DNA of 42,774 bases from Candidatus Caldarchaeum subterraneum (GTDB lineage: Archaea > Thermoproteota > Nitrososphaeria_A > Caldarchaeales > Caldarchaeaceae), in contig CALHAG010000004.1 in NCBI GenBank assembly GCA_937934305.1, forward strand, positions 1 to 42,774. Direction: 5' to 3'. The notes beneath the pieces were generated by a model, which made no database searches, had not been told where the DNA came from, and saw nothing but the letters and a program-made list of their open reading frames with translations. This document shows positions 8,219-16,314 of this stretch, piece after piece. Both the position numbers and the translations under genes were made by a program. The stretch's first letter is position 1; every line of letters starts with the position of its first letter.

Positions 8219-9609
8219 CCAGCATCACCTCTTTTCATGTGAAGATATTTTCCTCTTCCCCGTTTTCCGATGAATTCGCCGTTGTCGACTATCTGTTCTC
8301 CACGGGAGAAGGTGGCAACTATGCGGCAGCTAACCTCTACATCCTCGTATATTGAGTGGTCGATGTTGCTGTGCAGGTTTTCCCGAGTGAGCCGTGTTTT
8401 CTTCGATGGGTCTAGTATGTAAAAGTCTGCGTCCGCGCCTACCTTGATAACACCTTTCCGCGGATAGATGCCGTAGAGCTTGGCAGGGTTATGAGCTGTC
8501 AAGGATACAAAGCGGCTAAGCGGCATACCACGTTTCACAACCCCCTCCGAAAAAAGTATCATGTTTATGACCTCTGTCCCCGCCACGCCTCCCGGAACAG
8601 TCGTGAAACTCTTGTGCCCAAGTTTCTGAGAGAGATTGAAGCAGGCGTGGTCGCTTCCCACAACAGAAAACCCATCGGTCAACAATCCCCTCCACAACCC
8701 TTCTCTGTCATGCTCTTTCTTAAGGGGCGGCGACATGATGAATTTGGCTCCGTCAGACCTCTTGTAAACATCCTCCGTGAACATGAGGTAGTGTGGACAA
8801 GTTTCGCCATGAATCTTTACACCCTTCTGCCGCGCCTCCAAAATGGCGTTAAGCCCCATCGCCGAGGAAACGTGAACAATAAGAATCTCAGCACCAGTTA
8901 AACCAGCTAGAAAAGCAACTCTCTCCACAGCCTCTGCCTCCACAAAATCCGGCCTGCTCCATGAATGGTATATCGGCTCGGTCTTGCCCTGTGAAACAAA
9001 CTCGTCTACGAGAGTGTTGATGAGATGTTCATTCTCGGCATGCACCATGACCAACACGTTTTTTTCTCTGCAAAGCTTCATCAGTCTGTAGGATTTTCCA
9101 TCGTCTAGCATGAGGCCTCTGCGGCTATAGGCCGTGAACATTTTCACGCTTGCGAGTCCCTCTTTCTCGAACAGCTGGGTAAGCATCCTCGCTATGTTCT
9201 CGTCGAAGTCGGTGACGCTCATGTGAAGCCCATAATCAACAACAACCTCTCCATCAGCCTCGGCTTTTCTTCTCCGATAATCCTCGACATAGTCTCTGGT
9301 CTCGGGTGTCACGAAGTCGATTATGGTTGTGACACCGCCACACGCGGCTGCAACCGTTCCAGTGTAGAAATCGTCGGCGGTGTATACATCCTCGAAATAC
9401 TTGAGCTTAAAGTGGACATGCCCGTCTATAGCGCCTGGAAAAACATAACGCCCACCAGCGTCGATTATCTTCTCGGCTCGTGCCTCCAGGTTGCGGCCGA
9501 TGGCGGCTATCCTGCCGTCCACAACACCTATGTCAGCCTCATAAACACCCGTTACATCAACGATTCTGCAGTTACGGACCAATAGGTCTAACCCGTTTTT
9601 AATCAACAC
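8215..9609 (-). CDS. Dihydropyrimidinase/D-hydantoinase-like amidohydrolase
   Basis: Zinc-dependent cyclic amidase that likely opens a dihydropyrimidine- or hydantoin-type ring. From GTG at 9609 it has 464 residues. Metal ligands of the family are all visible: His64 and His66 (DGHVHF), Lys156 (SVKMFTAY, the carboxylated lysine), His190 (HAEN), His245 (HVSS) and Asp319 (GSDH). TADDFYTGTVAAACGG is typical of hydantoinases. A longer frame reaching 9765 is rejected, because it would overlap the divergent gene and pass through the promoter. The TATA box at 9631-9636 lies about 25 nt before GTG 9609, which supports a leaderless start there. It heads the isoprenoid unit (ATGA overlap with MEMO) and is divergent from a Mo-hydroxylase. 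Allantoinase is an alternative. Confidence 0.88.
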   Translation of the reverse strand: MLIKNGLDLLVRNCRIVDVTGVYEADIGVVDGRIAAIGRNLEARAEKIIDAGGRYVFPGAIDGHVHFKLKYFEDVYTADDFYTGTVAAACGGVTTIIDFVTPETRDYVEDYRRRKAEADGEVVVDYGLHMSVTDFDENIARMLTQLFEKEGLASVKMFTAYSRRGLMLDDGKSYRLMKLCREKNVLVMVHAENEHLINTLVDEFVSQGKTEPIYHSWSRPDFVEAEAVERVAFLAGLTGAEILIVHVSSAMGLNAILEARQKGVKIHGETCPHYLMFTEDVYKRSDGAKFIMSPPLKKEHDREGLWRGLLTDGFSVVGSDHACFNLSQKLGHKSFTTVPGGVAGTEVINMILFSEGVVKRGMPLSRFVSLTAHNPAKLYGIYPRKGVIKVGADADFYILDPSKKTRLTRENLHSNIDHSIYEDVEVSCRIVATFSRGEQIVDNGEFIGKRGRGKYLHMKRGDAG

Positions 9610-9630
9610 ATTTACCACTACTAAACAGAA

Positions 9631-9636
9631 ATATAA
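9631..9636 (-). promoter_or_regulatory. TATA box of the hydantoinase-MEMO-mvk-ipk-fni unit
   Basis: The minus strand reads TTATAT inside GTTATATTTCTG, centred about 25 nt before the GTG at 9609. No Shine-Dalgarno sequence precedes that codon, so a leaderless transcript is likely. It decides the start of the amidohydrolase. Confidence 0.5.
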
Positions 9637-9673
9637 CGATGTAAGCCACCGAGTCGCCGGAACCAGCTTTTCC

Positions 9674-9682
9674 TTATATTTA
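9674..9682 (+). promoter_or_regulatory. TATA box of the Mo-hydroxylase FAD/2Fe-2S genes
   Basis: TTATATTTA is centred about 20 nt before ATG 9698 and about 26 nt before the in-frame TTG at 9704. It forms a back-to-back promoter pair with the minus-strand box at 9631-9636, about 44 bp away, suggesting joint control of both directions. Confidence 0.45.
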
Positions 9683-9697
9683 CGCTTAACCGGTAAA

Positions 9698-10573
9698 ATG
9701 TGGTTGAAAGCTGTTCCCAGCTTCGAAGTATACACCCCGTCGTCGCTGCGGGAGGTTCTAAGCATTTACTCAAGTCTTGATGGAGAGGTTGTCCTATATG
9801 CCGGGGGCACTGATCTTATGCCGTTTATGCGGCGTGGAAAGATTCGGCCGAGGGCTGTGGTGGATTTGTCGGGTGTCAGGGAGCTGAGGTATGTGAGAAG
9901 AGAGGGCGACCTCATCCATGTTGGTGGGCTGACGACGGTGCATGACCTCGCCACTTCCCCAGCGATTCCATTGAGCTATTTTTCCATACGATGGCTCCGC
10001 AAATATTTCGGAGCGGAAACCACCCGTCACATGGCTACGGTGGGAGGTAACCTCGCCTCAGGTGGTGAGAGAGATATTCCAGCCATAATGGCCTCTCTGG
10101 ATGGGGAGGTGAAGATTGTGGGCGCGGATGGTGAAAAGGTTGTTGGCCCACTTGGGCTTACCCTAAGTCGTGGCGAGGTTATTGTCGAGGCTATCTTCAG
10201 AGACTGGGGCCCCGGCTCTGTTTCATGGTTCGGCAAGTTTGAGAAAAGAGCATCTAACGGTATTGGGGTTGTGACGGCAGCGGTCTCGATGAAGGCCGTC
10301 GACGGCGTAGTTGAAAAGATAGGTGTTGTTTTGAACAGGGTGGAGGGAAGAACCATGGGCAGACTCACAGACCTCGAGAACGCTCTGGTGGGAAAAACGA
10401 TTGACCCGAGCCTTATCAAAGCTGCTGTTGAAGAAAGTGTCTCTAGGATTCGGCCTGCCTCGGATTTCAGAGCCTCCAGCAGTTTCAGGAAACATGTTTC
10501 AAAGGTTTTGGTGAGACGTGGGCTGGAGTTTTGCTGGAGCTATTTGACGAGAGGTGGTTCTGTTGAAGATTGA
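9698..10573 (+). CDS. Molybdenum hydroxylase FAD-binding (medium) subunit
   Basis: Passes electrons from the 2Fe-2S subunit to the final acceptor in xanthine dehydrogenase/CO dehydrogenase-type enzymes. The 291-residue protein has both FAD motifs: AGGTDLMP at 35-42 and TVGGNLASG at 114-122. A C-terminal CO dehydrogenase flavoprotein domain follows. The start is ATG 9698 (TTG 9704 is possible). The gene overlaps the 2Fe-2S subunit gene by 11 nt, so the two are made together. The Mo subunit lies just downstream on the opposite strand. The substrate cannot be told from this subunit. Confidence 0.92.
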   Translation: MWLKAVPSFEVYTPSSLREVLSIYSSLDGEVVLYAGGTDLMPFMRRGKIRPRAVVDLSGVRELRYVRREGDLIHVGGLTTVHDLATSPAIPLSYFSIRWLRKYFGAETTRHMATVGGNLASGGERDIPAIMASLDGEVKIVGADGEKVVGPLGLTLSRGEVIVEAIFRDWGPGSVSWFGKFEKRASNGIGVVTAAVSMKAVDGVVEKIGVVLNRVEGRTMGRLTDLENALVGKTIDPSLIKAAVEESVSRIRPASDFRASSSFRKHVSKVLVRRGLEFCWSYLTRGGSVED

Positions 10574-11024
10574 GTTTGTTCTCAACGGCAAACCTGTCTC
10601 CGCTGAGCTGCGGGGAAACGAACGGTTGATGGACCTTCTACGACGCCTCGGGATGAAAAGCGTGAAGGAGGCATGTGGCACAGGGGACTGCGGCTCATGC
10701 AACGTCATCGTCGACGGAAAGCTCATCAACTCCTGCATGATGCTCGCCGTCCAAGCCCGTGGAAAAACAGTCACAACAGTAGAAGGCATCACACCTGAGG
10801 AGAAACTTCACCCAATACAGTCAGCCCTCCTCGAGTACACAGCCTCCCAGTGCGGCTTCTGCATACCTGGCATCATTATGACAGCCAAGTACATCGCCGA
10901 CAACCACCCCACCGCCGATGAACAAACCATCAGACAAATACTCATAGCCAACATTTGCCGCTGCGGAGGATACACAAAAATTGTCGACGCAGTATCCGCT
11001 GCTCTTAAACAAATACAGCGATAG
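10563..11024 (+). CDS. Molybdenum hydroxylase 2Fe-2S (small) subunit
   Basis: Carries two 2Fe-2S clusters between the Mo site and FAD. From TTG 10563 it has 153 residues. The plant-type cluster uses Cys38, Cys43, Cys46 and Cys58 (EACGTGDCGSC...NSC). The second, helical cluster uses Cys97, Cys100, Cys132 and Cys134 (QCGFC...ICRCGGY). The start TTG 10563 is preferred over GTG 10554 because GAGAGGTGG at 10551-10557 makes a Shine-Dalgarno site at the right distance and the protein then begins LKIEFVLNG like its relatives. Its 3' end overlaps the convergent Mo-subunit gene by 20 nt. Confidence 0.93.
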   Translation: MKIEFVLNGKPVSAELRGNERLMDLLRRLGMKSVKEACGTGDCGSCNVIVDGKLINSCMMLAVQARGKTVTTVEGITPEEKLHPIQSALLEYTASQCGFCIPGIIMTAKYIADNHPTADEQTIRQILIANICRCGGYTKIVDAVSAALKQIQR

Positions 11025-13188
11025 CCTCGGATTTCTCCAAGGCGGCCACCACTTTCTCAGGCGTAATCGGTAGTGAGGTTATTCTGATTTTGAGGGCGTC
11101 GTATACCGCGTTTGCTATGGCTGCGGCGGGCGCGTCTATTCCGGGTTCGCCTGCTGTTCTTGTCCCGAGAGGGGTTAATGGGCTTGGGTTTTCTATGACG
11201 ATAACTTTCACCCGAGGCATGTCGGCTGCTGTTGGGACAAGGTAGTCGGCGAGGTTGGGGTTGAGAACCTTGTGCTTTTTGCCGATTAACAGTTCTTCGA
11301 GAAGCCCATATGCCACACCCTGGGTAATGCCTCCCTCCAGCTGAGCCGTGAGGTAACCTTCGTTAACCACGCGGCCAACATCAAAAGCGGCAACTATGTC
11401 TTTAACCCTTACGACACCCAGCTCTCTGTCAACCTTGACACGCACACCCACAACACCATAAGTATATTGAAGATAGGGCGTGCCCTTACCGGTTTCAGGG
11501 TTGTAGTCGCAGACGGGTAGCTTAAACTCCGCATATTCCGAGACCTCCTCTCTGAGAACGTCACGCACAAAACCTACAACATCCAAACCTTTATGTCCCG
11601 ATTCTTCAATTAGCCGCTCAATCCTTTCCCGTAGTCTTTTTGCTGCAAGATAGACAGCGTTTCCGCCCATGAGCGTGGAGCGGGATGCAAATGTTCCACC
11701 CGAGTCTGGAACTTTCTGCGTCTCAACACGGTCAACGACAACCCTATCCTCGGGAACACCGAGAACGGATGCAGCAATTTTGACGAAACCCCGTGAAGCG
11801 CCTGTACCATATTCAGTCAGCGAGGTAGCAACGTGAACCGTGCCGTCGGATGATATCCTTACCGTTGCAGATGATTTGTCTTCACCTTCTGGGCCTAGAC
11901 TATTTCCATGAGCCATAAAAGCTATGCCGACACCTTCGTCGGGATGTTTCTCGCCACGCCGCCATCCCAGCTCCTCGCACACCTTCTCAGCCAAAACACC
12001 AAAATCCGGATTATCCATCAAAACTGCGTCACTCGCTGTAACCACTCCCTGTCTCCAAGCGTTTTTCAGCCTTAGCTCAACCGGGTCCATGCCAAGCTTA
12101 TCTGCGAGAATATCCATCATTGACTCAACTGCGAAATGAACCTGCGGAGAGCCGAAGCCTCTCATCGACCCGGCTGTCAAATTGTTTGTGTAAACCAGGT
12201 AGGAGTCAACTCTTACATTTTCCACAACATAGGGCCCGGCAGCGTGTGTCACTGCTCTGAGCATGACGAGGGGGCCGACTGAGGCGTAGGCCCCTGTGTC
12301 AAAGTAGATGTCTGCGTCCAAGGCCTTCAGTCTGCCGTCTGTAGTTGCTCCGACCTTGTATCGCATGACGGCGGGATGTCGGTGTGAGTGGGCTATCATA
12401 GACTCGTCGCGGCCGTATATACAGGCAGCTGGTTTCCCTGTCTTCAAAGCCGCTAGCCCAGCCATGGCGCATACATCCCACGGCGCCTCGTCGGATTTTC
12501 CTCCAAACGTACCGCCTATCGCCATCACAACCAAGTTTATCTTGTCACGTGGCAGTCCAAGTATTCTCGAGACACCTGTTAAGACATAGAAGGGGTTCTG
12601 AATGCTCCCGTAAATGGTTAAGGTGCCATCTTTCTCGGGAACAGCGTAAGCCGCCTCAGGCTCGAGGGGCGCCGGGTCCTGCATCTGCGTTCTAAACTCC
12701 TCTTCCACGATTATGTCTGACTCGTTGAAGCCCCGTGTTACGTCACCTTTTCGTAGCTTGTAGTGCCGGAGAAGGTTGTTTTCATGAACCTTTGGCGCAG
12801 ATTCTTCAAGTGCTTTAACAGGGTCGTAAACAGGCTCAAGCACCTCATAGTCCACAACTATTTTCTCAATAGCTTTGTCGGCAGCTTCTTCGTCAACAGC
12901 GACGACAAGCGCTATAGGGTCAGCCAAGCATCTAACCTTCTCATACGCTAGGAAAGGCCTGTCCAAAACAACTGCACCAGTTATGTTCTCACCCGGTACA
13001 TCGCGTGCAGTGAGAACAGCTAAGACACCGGGAACCTCCAAAGCAGCAGAAACATCGACACGTTTTATCAAAGCATGAGAATGCTCCGACCGAAGAGCCT
13101 TAACACGGAGAGCGTTCTCCGGAACGATGTCCTCCGTGTAAATCGGAGCACCTCTCACAGCGTCATACGCGGTGTAAACTCTCTTCAA
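11005..13188 (-). CDS. Molybdenum hydroxylase large (Mo-cofactor) subunit, xanthine dehydrogenase-like
   Basis: Binds the molybdopterin cofactor and hydroxylates the substrate. It has 727 residues. Visible motifs are GGTFGGKSDE at 225-234 (Mo-cofactor contact), SMRGFGSPQ at 341-349, and AGEPGIDAPAAAIANAV near 679-695, whose Glu681 fits the general base of xanthine oxidase. The active-site loop reads MRGFG, not AYRCSFR as in true aerobic CO dehydrogenase, so a CO oxidase is unlikely. Starts with TTG 13188. It is transcribed against its presumed FAD and 2Fe-2S partners, an unusual arrangement. A purine, aldehyde or other N-heterocycle may be the substrate; the neighbouring hydantoinase favours an N-heterocycle. 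Confidence 0.9.
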   Translation of the reverse strand: MKRVYTAYDAVRGAPIYTEDIVPENALRVKALRSEHSHALIKRVDVSAALEVPGVLAVLTARDVPGENITGAVVLDRPFLAYEKVRCLADPIALVVAVDEEAADKAIEKIVVDYEVLEPVYDPVKALEESAPKVHENNLLRHYKLRKGDVTRGFNESDIIVEEEFRTQMQDPAPLEPEAAYAVPEKDGTLTIYGSIQNPFYVLTGVSRILGLPRDKINLVVMAIGGTFGGKSDEAPWDVCAMAGLAALKTGKPAACIYGRDESMIAHSHRHPAVMRYKVGATTDGRLKALDADIYFDTGAYASVGPLVMLRAVTHAAGPYVVENVRVDSYLVYTNNLTAGSMRGFGSPQVHFAVESMMDILADKLGMDPVELRLKNAWRQGVVTASDAVLMDNPDFGVLAEKVCEELGWRRGEKHPDEGVGIAFMAHGNSLGPEGEDKSSATVRISSDGTVHVATSLTEYGTGASRGFVKIAASVLGVPEDRVVVDRVETQKVPDSGGTFASRSTLMGGNAVYLAAKRLRERIERLIEESGHKGLDVVGFVRDVLREEVSEYAEFKLPVCDYNPETGKGTPYLQYTYGVVGVRVKVDRELGVVRVKDIVAAFDVGRVVNEGYLTAQLEGGITQGVAYGLLEELLIGKKHKVLNPNLADYLVPTAADMPRVKVIVIENPSPLTPLGTRTAGEPGIDAPAAAIANAVYDALKIRITSLPITPEKVVAALEKSEAIAVFV

Positions 13189-13244
13189 ACCATGAGTTAG
13201 TAAGTGAGTATGTATTTAGTTTTTACGATTTTCGAGGTTGAAAA

Positions 13245-13254
13245 TCCTATATTT
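13245..13254 (+). promoter_or_regulatory. TATA box of the PRTase-like regulator
   Basis: TCCTATATTT is centred about 28 nt before TTG 13278. It sits in the 89-bp divergent gap between the Mo-subunit gene and the regulator gene, where an operator for that regulator could also lie. Confidence 0.4.
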
Positions 13255-13277
13255 GAGCAATCGCATGATGGAAAGGT

Positions 13278-13982
13278 TTGAAGACGACTCCGAACGCTTA
13301 CTCATCATACCTCGCTGTTCAGATTTTGAAAACGCTGAAAACCAGCATGGATTATAAAATTCTCTCTAAGCAGACTGGTATACCTGTCTCAACCCTGACA
13401 AGATATGTGACCAACAAAACCATACCTCGTGGAAGACGTGCGGCTGTCCTGATAGAGAAGCTTATCTCAAACGTGGACATACCTGCGCTCATAAATCAAC
13501 GTTTGGTGTTGAATGATGATGAGGTGGATGTTTCACAGATTGTCTCTGAAAGCAGCTTGGTCGAGCTCCTTGTCGCCTACATGTTGCGAGAATTCTCAGG
13601 ATACAGGATTGACGCGGTCCTCGGATTAGACAGAGCAGGCACAGTTGTTGCGACCGGCTTCGCCCTGTCGACCATGAAGAAGGTGTACTATTCTCAAAAC
13701 ACTGAATCCTATACATCGGATAGATGGCTGGAAATCAGGTATAGAAACAGACAGGCACGCCTTGTCCAGAGGCTGTATTTACCTCTTGAAGCGTTGAAAC
13801 AAAACATACTGGTCTCGGTGGGTGTCTTGGACTCGCATGTTCCATTGAAGGAGATAAGGACACACATCGTCTCGGGGCGCGGTGAATTGGTAGGTGTATG
13901 CGCCATAGCCGCATCTGATGAATTTCTGAAAAACATCAAGCCTTTCCAGTTCGGGAAGATTCTAAACTTCGTGACTTTTTAG
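13278..13982 (+). CDS. Helix-turn-helix/phosphoribosyltransferase-like regulator
   Basis: A 234-residue protein with two recognisable parts. Residues about 22-55 (ILSKQTGIPVSTLTRYVTNK) form a helix-turn-helix. Residues about 100-225 look like a type I phosphoribosyltransferase fold (DAVLGLDRAGTVVATGFAL is its first conserved segment). This layout matches archaeal orotate-PRTase-like regulators such as GfcR. The PRPP loop, usually a DD followed by TxGTT, is here SVGVLDSHVPLKE, so catalysis is unlikely and PRPP binding is doubtful. The start is TTG 13278. It is divergent from the Mo-hydroxylase large subunit and may control it in response to a nucleotide or nucleobase; that is inference. Confidence 0.65.
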   Translation: MKTTPNAYSSYLAVQILKTLKTSMDYKILSKQTGIPVSTLTRYVTNKTIPRGRRAAVLIEKLISNVDIPALINQRLVLNDDEVDVSQIVSESSLVELLVAYMLREFSGYRIDAVLGLDRAGTVVATGFALSTMKKVYYSQNTESYTSDRWLEIRYRNRQARLVQRLYLPLEALKQNILVSVGVLDSHVPLKEIRTHIVSGRGELVGVCAIAASDEFLKNIKPFQFGKILNFVTF

Positions 13983-14311
13983 GCATATTCGCGCCATGTG
14001 TGCCCGCATTTAACACATCTGAAGAACTGTGTCATAGGCTCGTCGGCTGACCGGGTTTGAACCGTCCACCACTTTGCCTCGTTGTGTCCGCATTGTGGGC
14101 AGACGACGTCGGATGTGGTCGGTAATGGAGCCTCCTCCGCCTCAACTATGGCGGCGACGTTTTTAGAGACAACGTTTTCTTTCTCGAGCTTGATAACTAA
14201 TTTTTCTCCCTCGAGAGGCTTCTGATAGCCGCATTTTTTACAAACCAGCATGGTCTTGCCCCCAACCCTCGAGGGGGTCAAGGTTTTACCGCATTTTGGA
14301 CAAAACTCCAT
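13979..14311 (-). CDS. tfs: Transcription factor S (TFS)
   Basis: Archaeal TFIIS/RPB9-like factor that stimulates RNA cleavage in backtracked RNA polymerase. It has 110 residues with two zinc ribbons: CPKCG...CKKCGY near the N-terminus and CPQCGHNEAKWWTVQTRSADEP...CVKCGHTWREY at the C-terminus. The acidic RSADEP loop is the catalytic tip of TFIIS-type factors, so this is a cleavage-competent TFS rather than an RPB9 structural paralog. It is the last gene of the dph2-csl4-rpoL-tfs unit and overlaps the convergent regulator gene by 4 nt. Confidence 0.95.
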   Translation of the reverse strand: MEFCPKCGKTLTPSRVGGKTMLVCKKCGYQKPLEGEKLVIKLEKENVVSKNVAAIVEAEEAPLPTTSDVVCPQCGHNEAKWWTVQTRSADEPMTQFFRCVKCGHTWREYA

Positions 14312-14315
14312 ACAA

Positions 14316-14594
14316 TCACCTCAAAACCTCAAGCTCCCTGTCAAGAGACTTGAGAATTTCCTCAAGCCGCTCCAAAGCTTTTTCGACTGCTTTCCGAGGC
14401 GTTATCTTCGAAGGCTCAACCTTTATCGAGACCGTTATCTCACCAGTGAGAGGATGCTCAACCCTGTAGCCCGCGTAGCTCACTCCGTCGATACTGTTCA
14501 GGGTTTCGGTGAAGAGGTTCACTATCGATTGATCGAGGTCATTCACGCTTATCGCCAAGAAATCTCCGGTTTCTTCGATGATTTTCAGCTTCAA
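14316..14594 (-). CDS. rpoL: DNA-directed RNA polymerase subunit L
   Basis: Small assembly subunit of archaeal RNA polymerase, the RPB11 homolog that pairs with RpoD. It has 92 residues. The motif AGYRVEHPLTGEITVSIKV is characteristic of RpoL/RPB11, and a C-terminal helix follows. The start is TTG 14594, which overlaps the Csl4 stop codon as TTGA, and GGTGAGGAG just upstream gives a ribosome site. It is followed 4 nt later by tfs. Confidence 0.95.
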   Translation of the reverse strand: MKLKIIEETGDFLAISVNDLDQSIVNLFTETLNSIDGVSYAGYRVEHPLTGEITVSIKVEPSKITPRKAVEKALERLEEILKSLDRELEVLR

Positions 14595-15163
14595 AGCTCC
14601 TCACCGACCAACTGTTTAAGAACATCCAAGTTCCCGTATTTTAACACTGTTCTCCGCCTCTCCCTGTTGCCACATCTACTGCACACGAGGACGTTATCTC
14701 TCTTGTCTAAGACGTTTCCACAAACGCTGCATATGGCGAGCATCACACCACATCCCGGAGAGTAGACGTCGAAGGTGTTTAATCCACGGTAAACTCCTCG
14801 GACAGTGAGTACCGCTATGTCTCCGATGCCGAGAAGATTATCCAAGACATCGTTTCTCTTCGCAACCAAGACCCCTGTCCTCCTATATTTTAGCGGTGTG
14901 TTTGGAAGCTTCAGAAAGGCCTCAGCCACCGCGATCTTGTCCTGAACATCCTTGACCTCCGCTATAACCCTGTCCCCAGGACGTAGGTCAATTATCTGCT
15001 TCAGAGGTTTCACACTCACTTCCTTGGATTTGAGGTCGTAGACTGCTTCGCCGAGAAACCTTGCCTTGACTTTTCCTTCGCCGTTGACGAATGCGCCGAG
15101 TCTTGGCAGAAATTCCTCCAACACGCAGAGAACCTCGCCCGGCACCACAAGCTTCTTCCTCAA
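14591..15163 (-). CDS. csl4: Exosome subunit Csl4
   Basis: RNA-binding cap protein of the archaeal exosome. From TTG 15163 it has 190 residues. It has an N-terminal domain (VVPGEVLCVLEEFLP), a central S1 domain (GDIAVLTVRGV region), and a C-terminal zinc ribbon with CSVCGN and CSRCGN. A start at 15190 would add nine residues and overlap dph2 by 31 nt. TTG 15163 is preferred because it gives the conserved (K)LVVPG beginning and a TTGA overlap with the Dph2 stop, the same coupling used by the next gene. Confidence 0.92.
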   Translation of the reverse strand: MRKKLVVPGEVLCVLEEFLPRLGAFVNGEGKVKARFLGEAVYDLKSKEVSVKPLKQIIDLRPGDRVIAEVKDVQDKIAVAEAFLKLPNTPLKYRRTGVLVAKRNDVLDNLLGIGDIAVLTVRGVYRGLNTFDVYSPGCGVMLAICSVCGNVLDKRDNVLVCSRCGNRERRRTVLKYGNLDVLKQLVGEEL

Positions 15164-16239
15164 ACCTGTAACAGCCTCACTCCTCTCCAAAACCTCTCAC
15201 CCACCTTTTCGTCATGCCATCCCCAGGGATACATCAGAAAACCATGCTCCACCACCTCTTCCCACTCCATTAAACCCAAGGCAACAAGAGCCTCCACAGG
15301 CAGCAACATAGGCTTCGTAAAACGGGACTGGTCCTCAATACTCAGCCTGGGACAAGCCGTGTTCACAAACGCTTCAAAACCATTTTCCAAAATGGTGGCA
15401 GAAGTTATCTCGTCAGCGGAGACTACAGTGCTGTTTTTTCCATGCTGGTTGAGGATGTTGTTCAGTTTCTTTGCGAGGCCGAGCCTCCTCTGCCCCGGCT
15501 TGATGCTGACTAGAACCCCTACAGTCCTGCTCTGACGGAACTGTGTGATCTGTGCGTAGCGTTGTCTGAGGATGCGCTCTCTCATTTTGTCGAGGTTTTC
15601 AACCCTTTGGGTATGAGGGTCTGCCGCATAAACTGGTCTGGTGCTGGAAACAGCTATTCCCAGGCCATGGAAAATGCTTCCAAGCACGAGGAAACAATCA
15701 ACGTTTTTCTCAAGCTTCTTTAACGCGGAGACATCGCATCCAAGAACCTGAGACTCATAAACAGAGTACATGTCTGGTTCAGCCGTAAAAGCTTCGATGC
15801 CTCTCTGAGCCAAGCTCTCTTTAACGAAAGGCAGGTAGTCTAGCCATTGAACACTAGCCCCCACTCCGACTTTATCGTGTCCAGTGAGCTCTGCCGCAAT
15901 CTTGTCCATCAAATCGTAGATGGGTGACGGGTCGGCGTATCGGCACTCGAGGTAAATTGTCGGGAGCTTGTCGTGTCTGAGGAATCGGCTGTGTCCGAGA
16001 TGGATTATCGCATCTACATCTAATTCGCCTGCCTCGGTGTAGGCTATGTCGCATCCTCCCCAGCAGTTAGAGCTCGACATCAGGACCTCAAACTTGTTGT
16101 TTTTTAGATGCTCTGCCACAGAAGCAGCCAGATGGCGCAGGCCCAGGGGAGACTGAACCAGTATCCTGGATGCATTCATTCTCCTAAGTTGCTCCACCGC
16201 CTCGTCTACCTCGACCCGGTAGTTGTTGATTATTTGCAA
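15160..16239 (-). CDS. dph2: Diphthamide biosynthesis enzyme Dph2
   Basis: 4Fe-4S enzyme that cleaves S-adenosylmethionine to give a 3-amino-3-carboxypropyl radical, modifying a His of elongation factor 2. It has 359 residues. The three cluster cysteines are visible in NCWGGCDIAY, VLGCDVSAL and NTACPRLSIEDQ, spread across the protein as in archaeal Dph2. The start is TTG 16239. It leads an operon with csl4, rpoL and tfs, an arrangement seen in many archaea. The divergent gap to the FAD oxidoreductase is 75 nt. Confidence 0.94.
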   Translation of the reverse strand: MQIINNYRVEVDEAVEQLRRMNASRILVQSPLGLRHLAASVAEHLKNNKFEVLMSSSNCWGGCDIAYTEAGELDVDAIIHLGHSRFLRHDKLPTIYLECRYADPSPIYDLMDKIAAELTGHDKVGVGASVQWLDYLPFVKESLAQRGIEAFTAEPDMYSVYESQVLGCDVSALKKLEKNVDCFLVLGSIFHGLGIAVSSTRPVYAADPHTQRVENLDKMRERILRQRYAQITQFRQSRTVGVLVSIKPGQRRLGLAKKLNNILNQHGKNSTVVSADEITSATILENGFEAFVNTACPRLSIEDQSRFTKPMLLPVEALVALGLMEWEEVVEHGFLMYPWGWHDEKVGERFWRGVRLLQV

Positions 16240-16314
16240 CCTGTGTCCACACCTTTCTGGCTCCTAATATGTCTGTTGATAAACCCTTTTTGCCGAGAAG
16301 TTTCTCTGTTTGCC

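Noticed and set aside
9610-9765. N-terminal extension of the hydantoinase-like protein
   Set aside because: It would pass through its own TATA box and overlap the divergent FAD-subunit gene; the leaderless GTG 9609 fits better.
9698-13188. Aerobic carbon monoxide dehydrogenase
   Set aside because: The Mo subunit lacks the AYRCSFR active-site loop needed for CO oxidation; xanthine dehydrogenase-like features fit better.
16108-16314. N-terminal extension of the FAD oxidoreductase
   Set aside because: It overlaps dph2 and the divergent gap and has no similarity to the family; the FAD motif begins right after GTG 16315.
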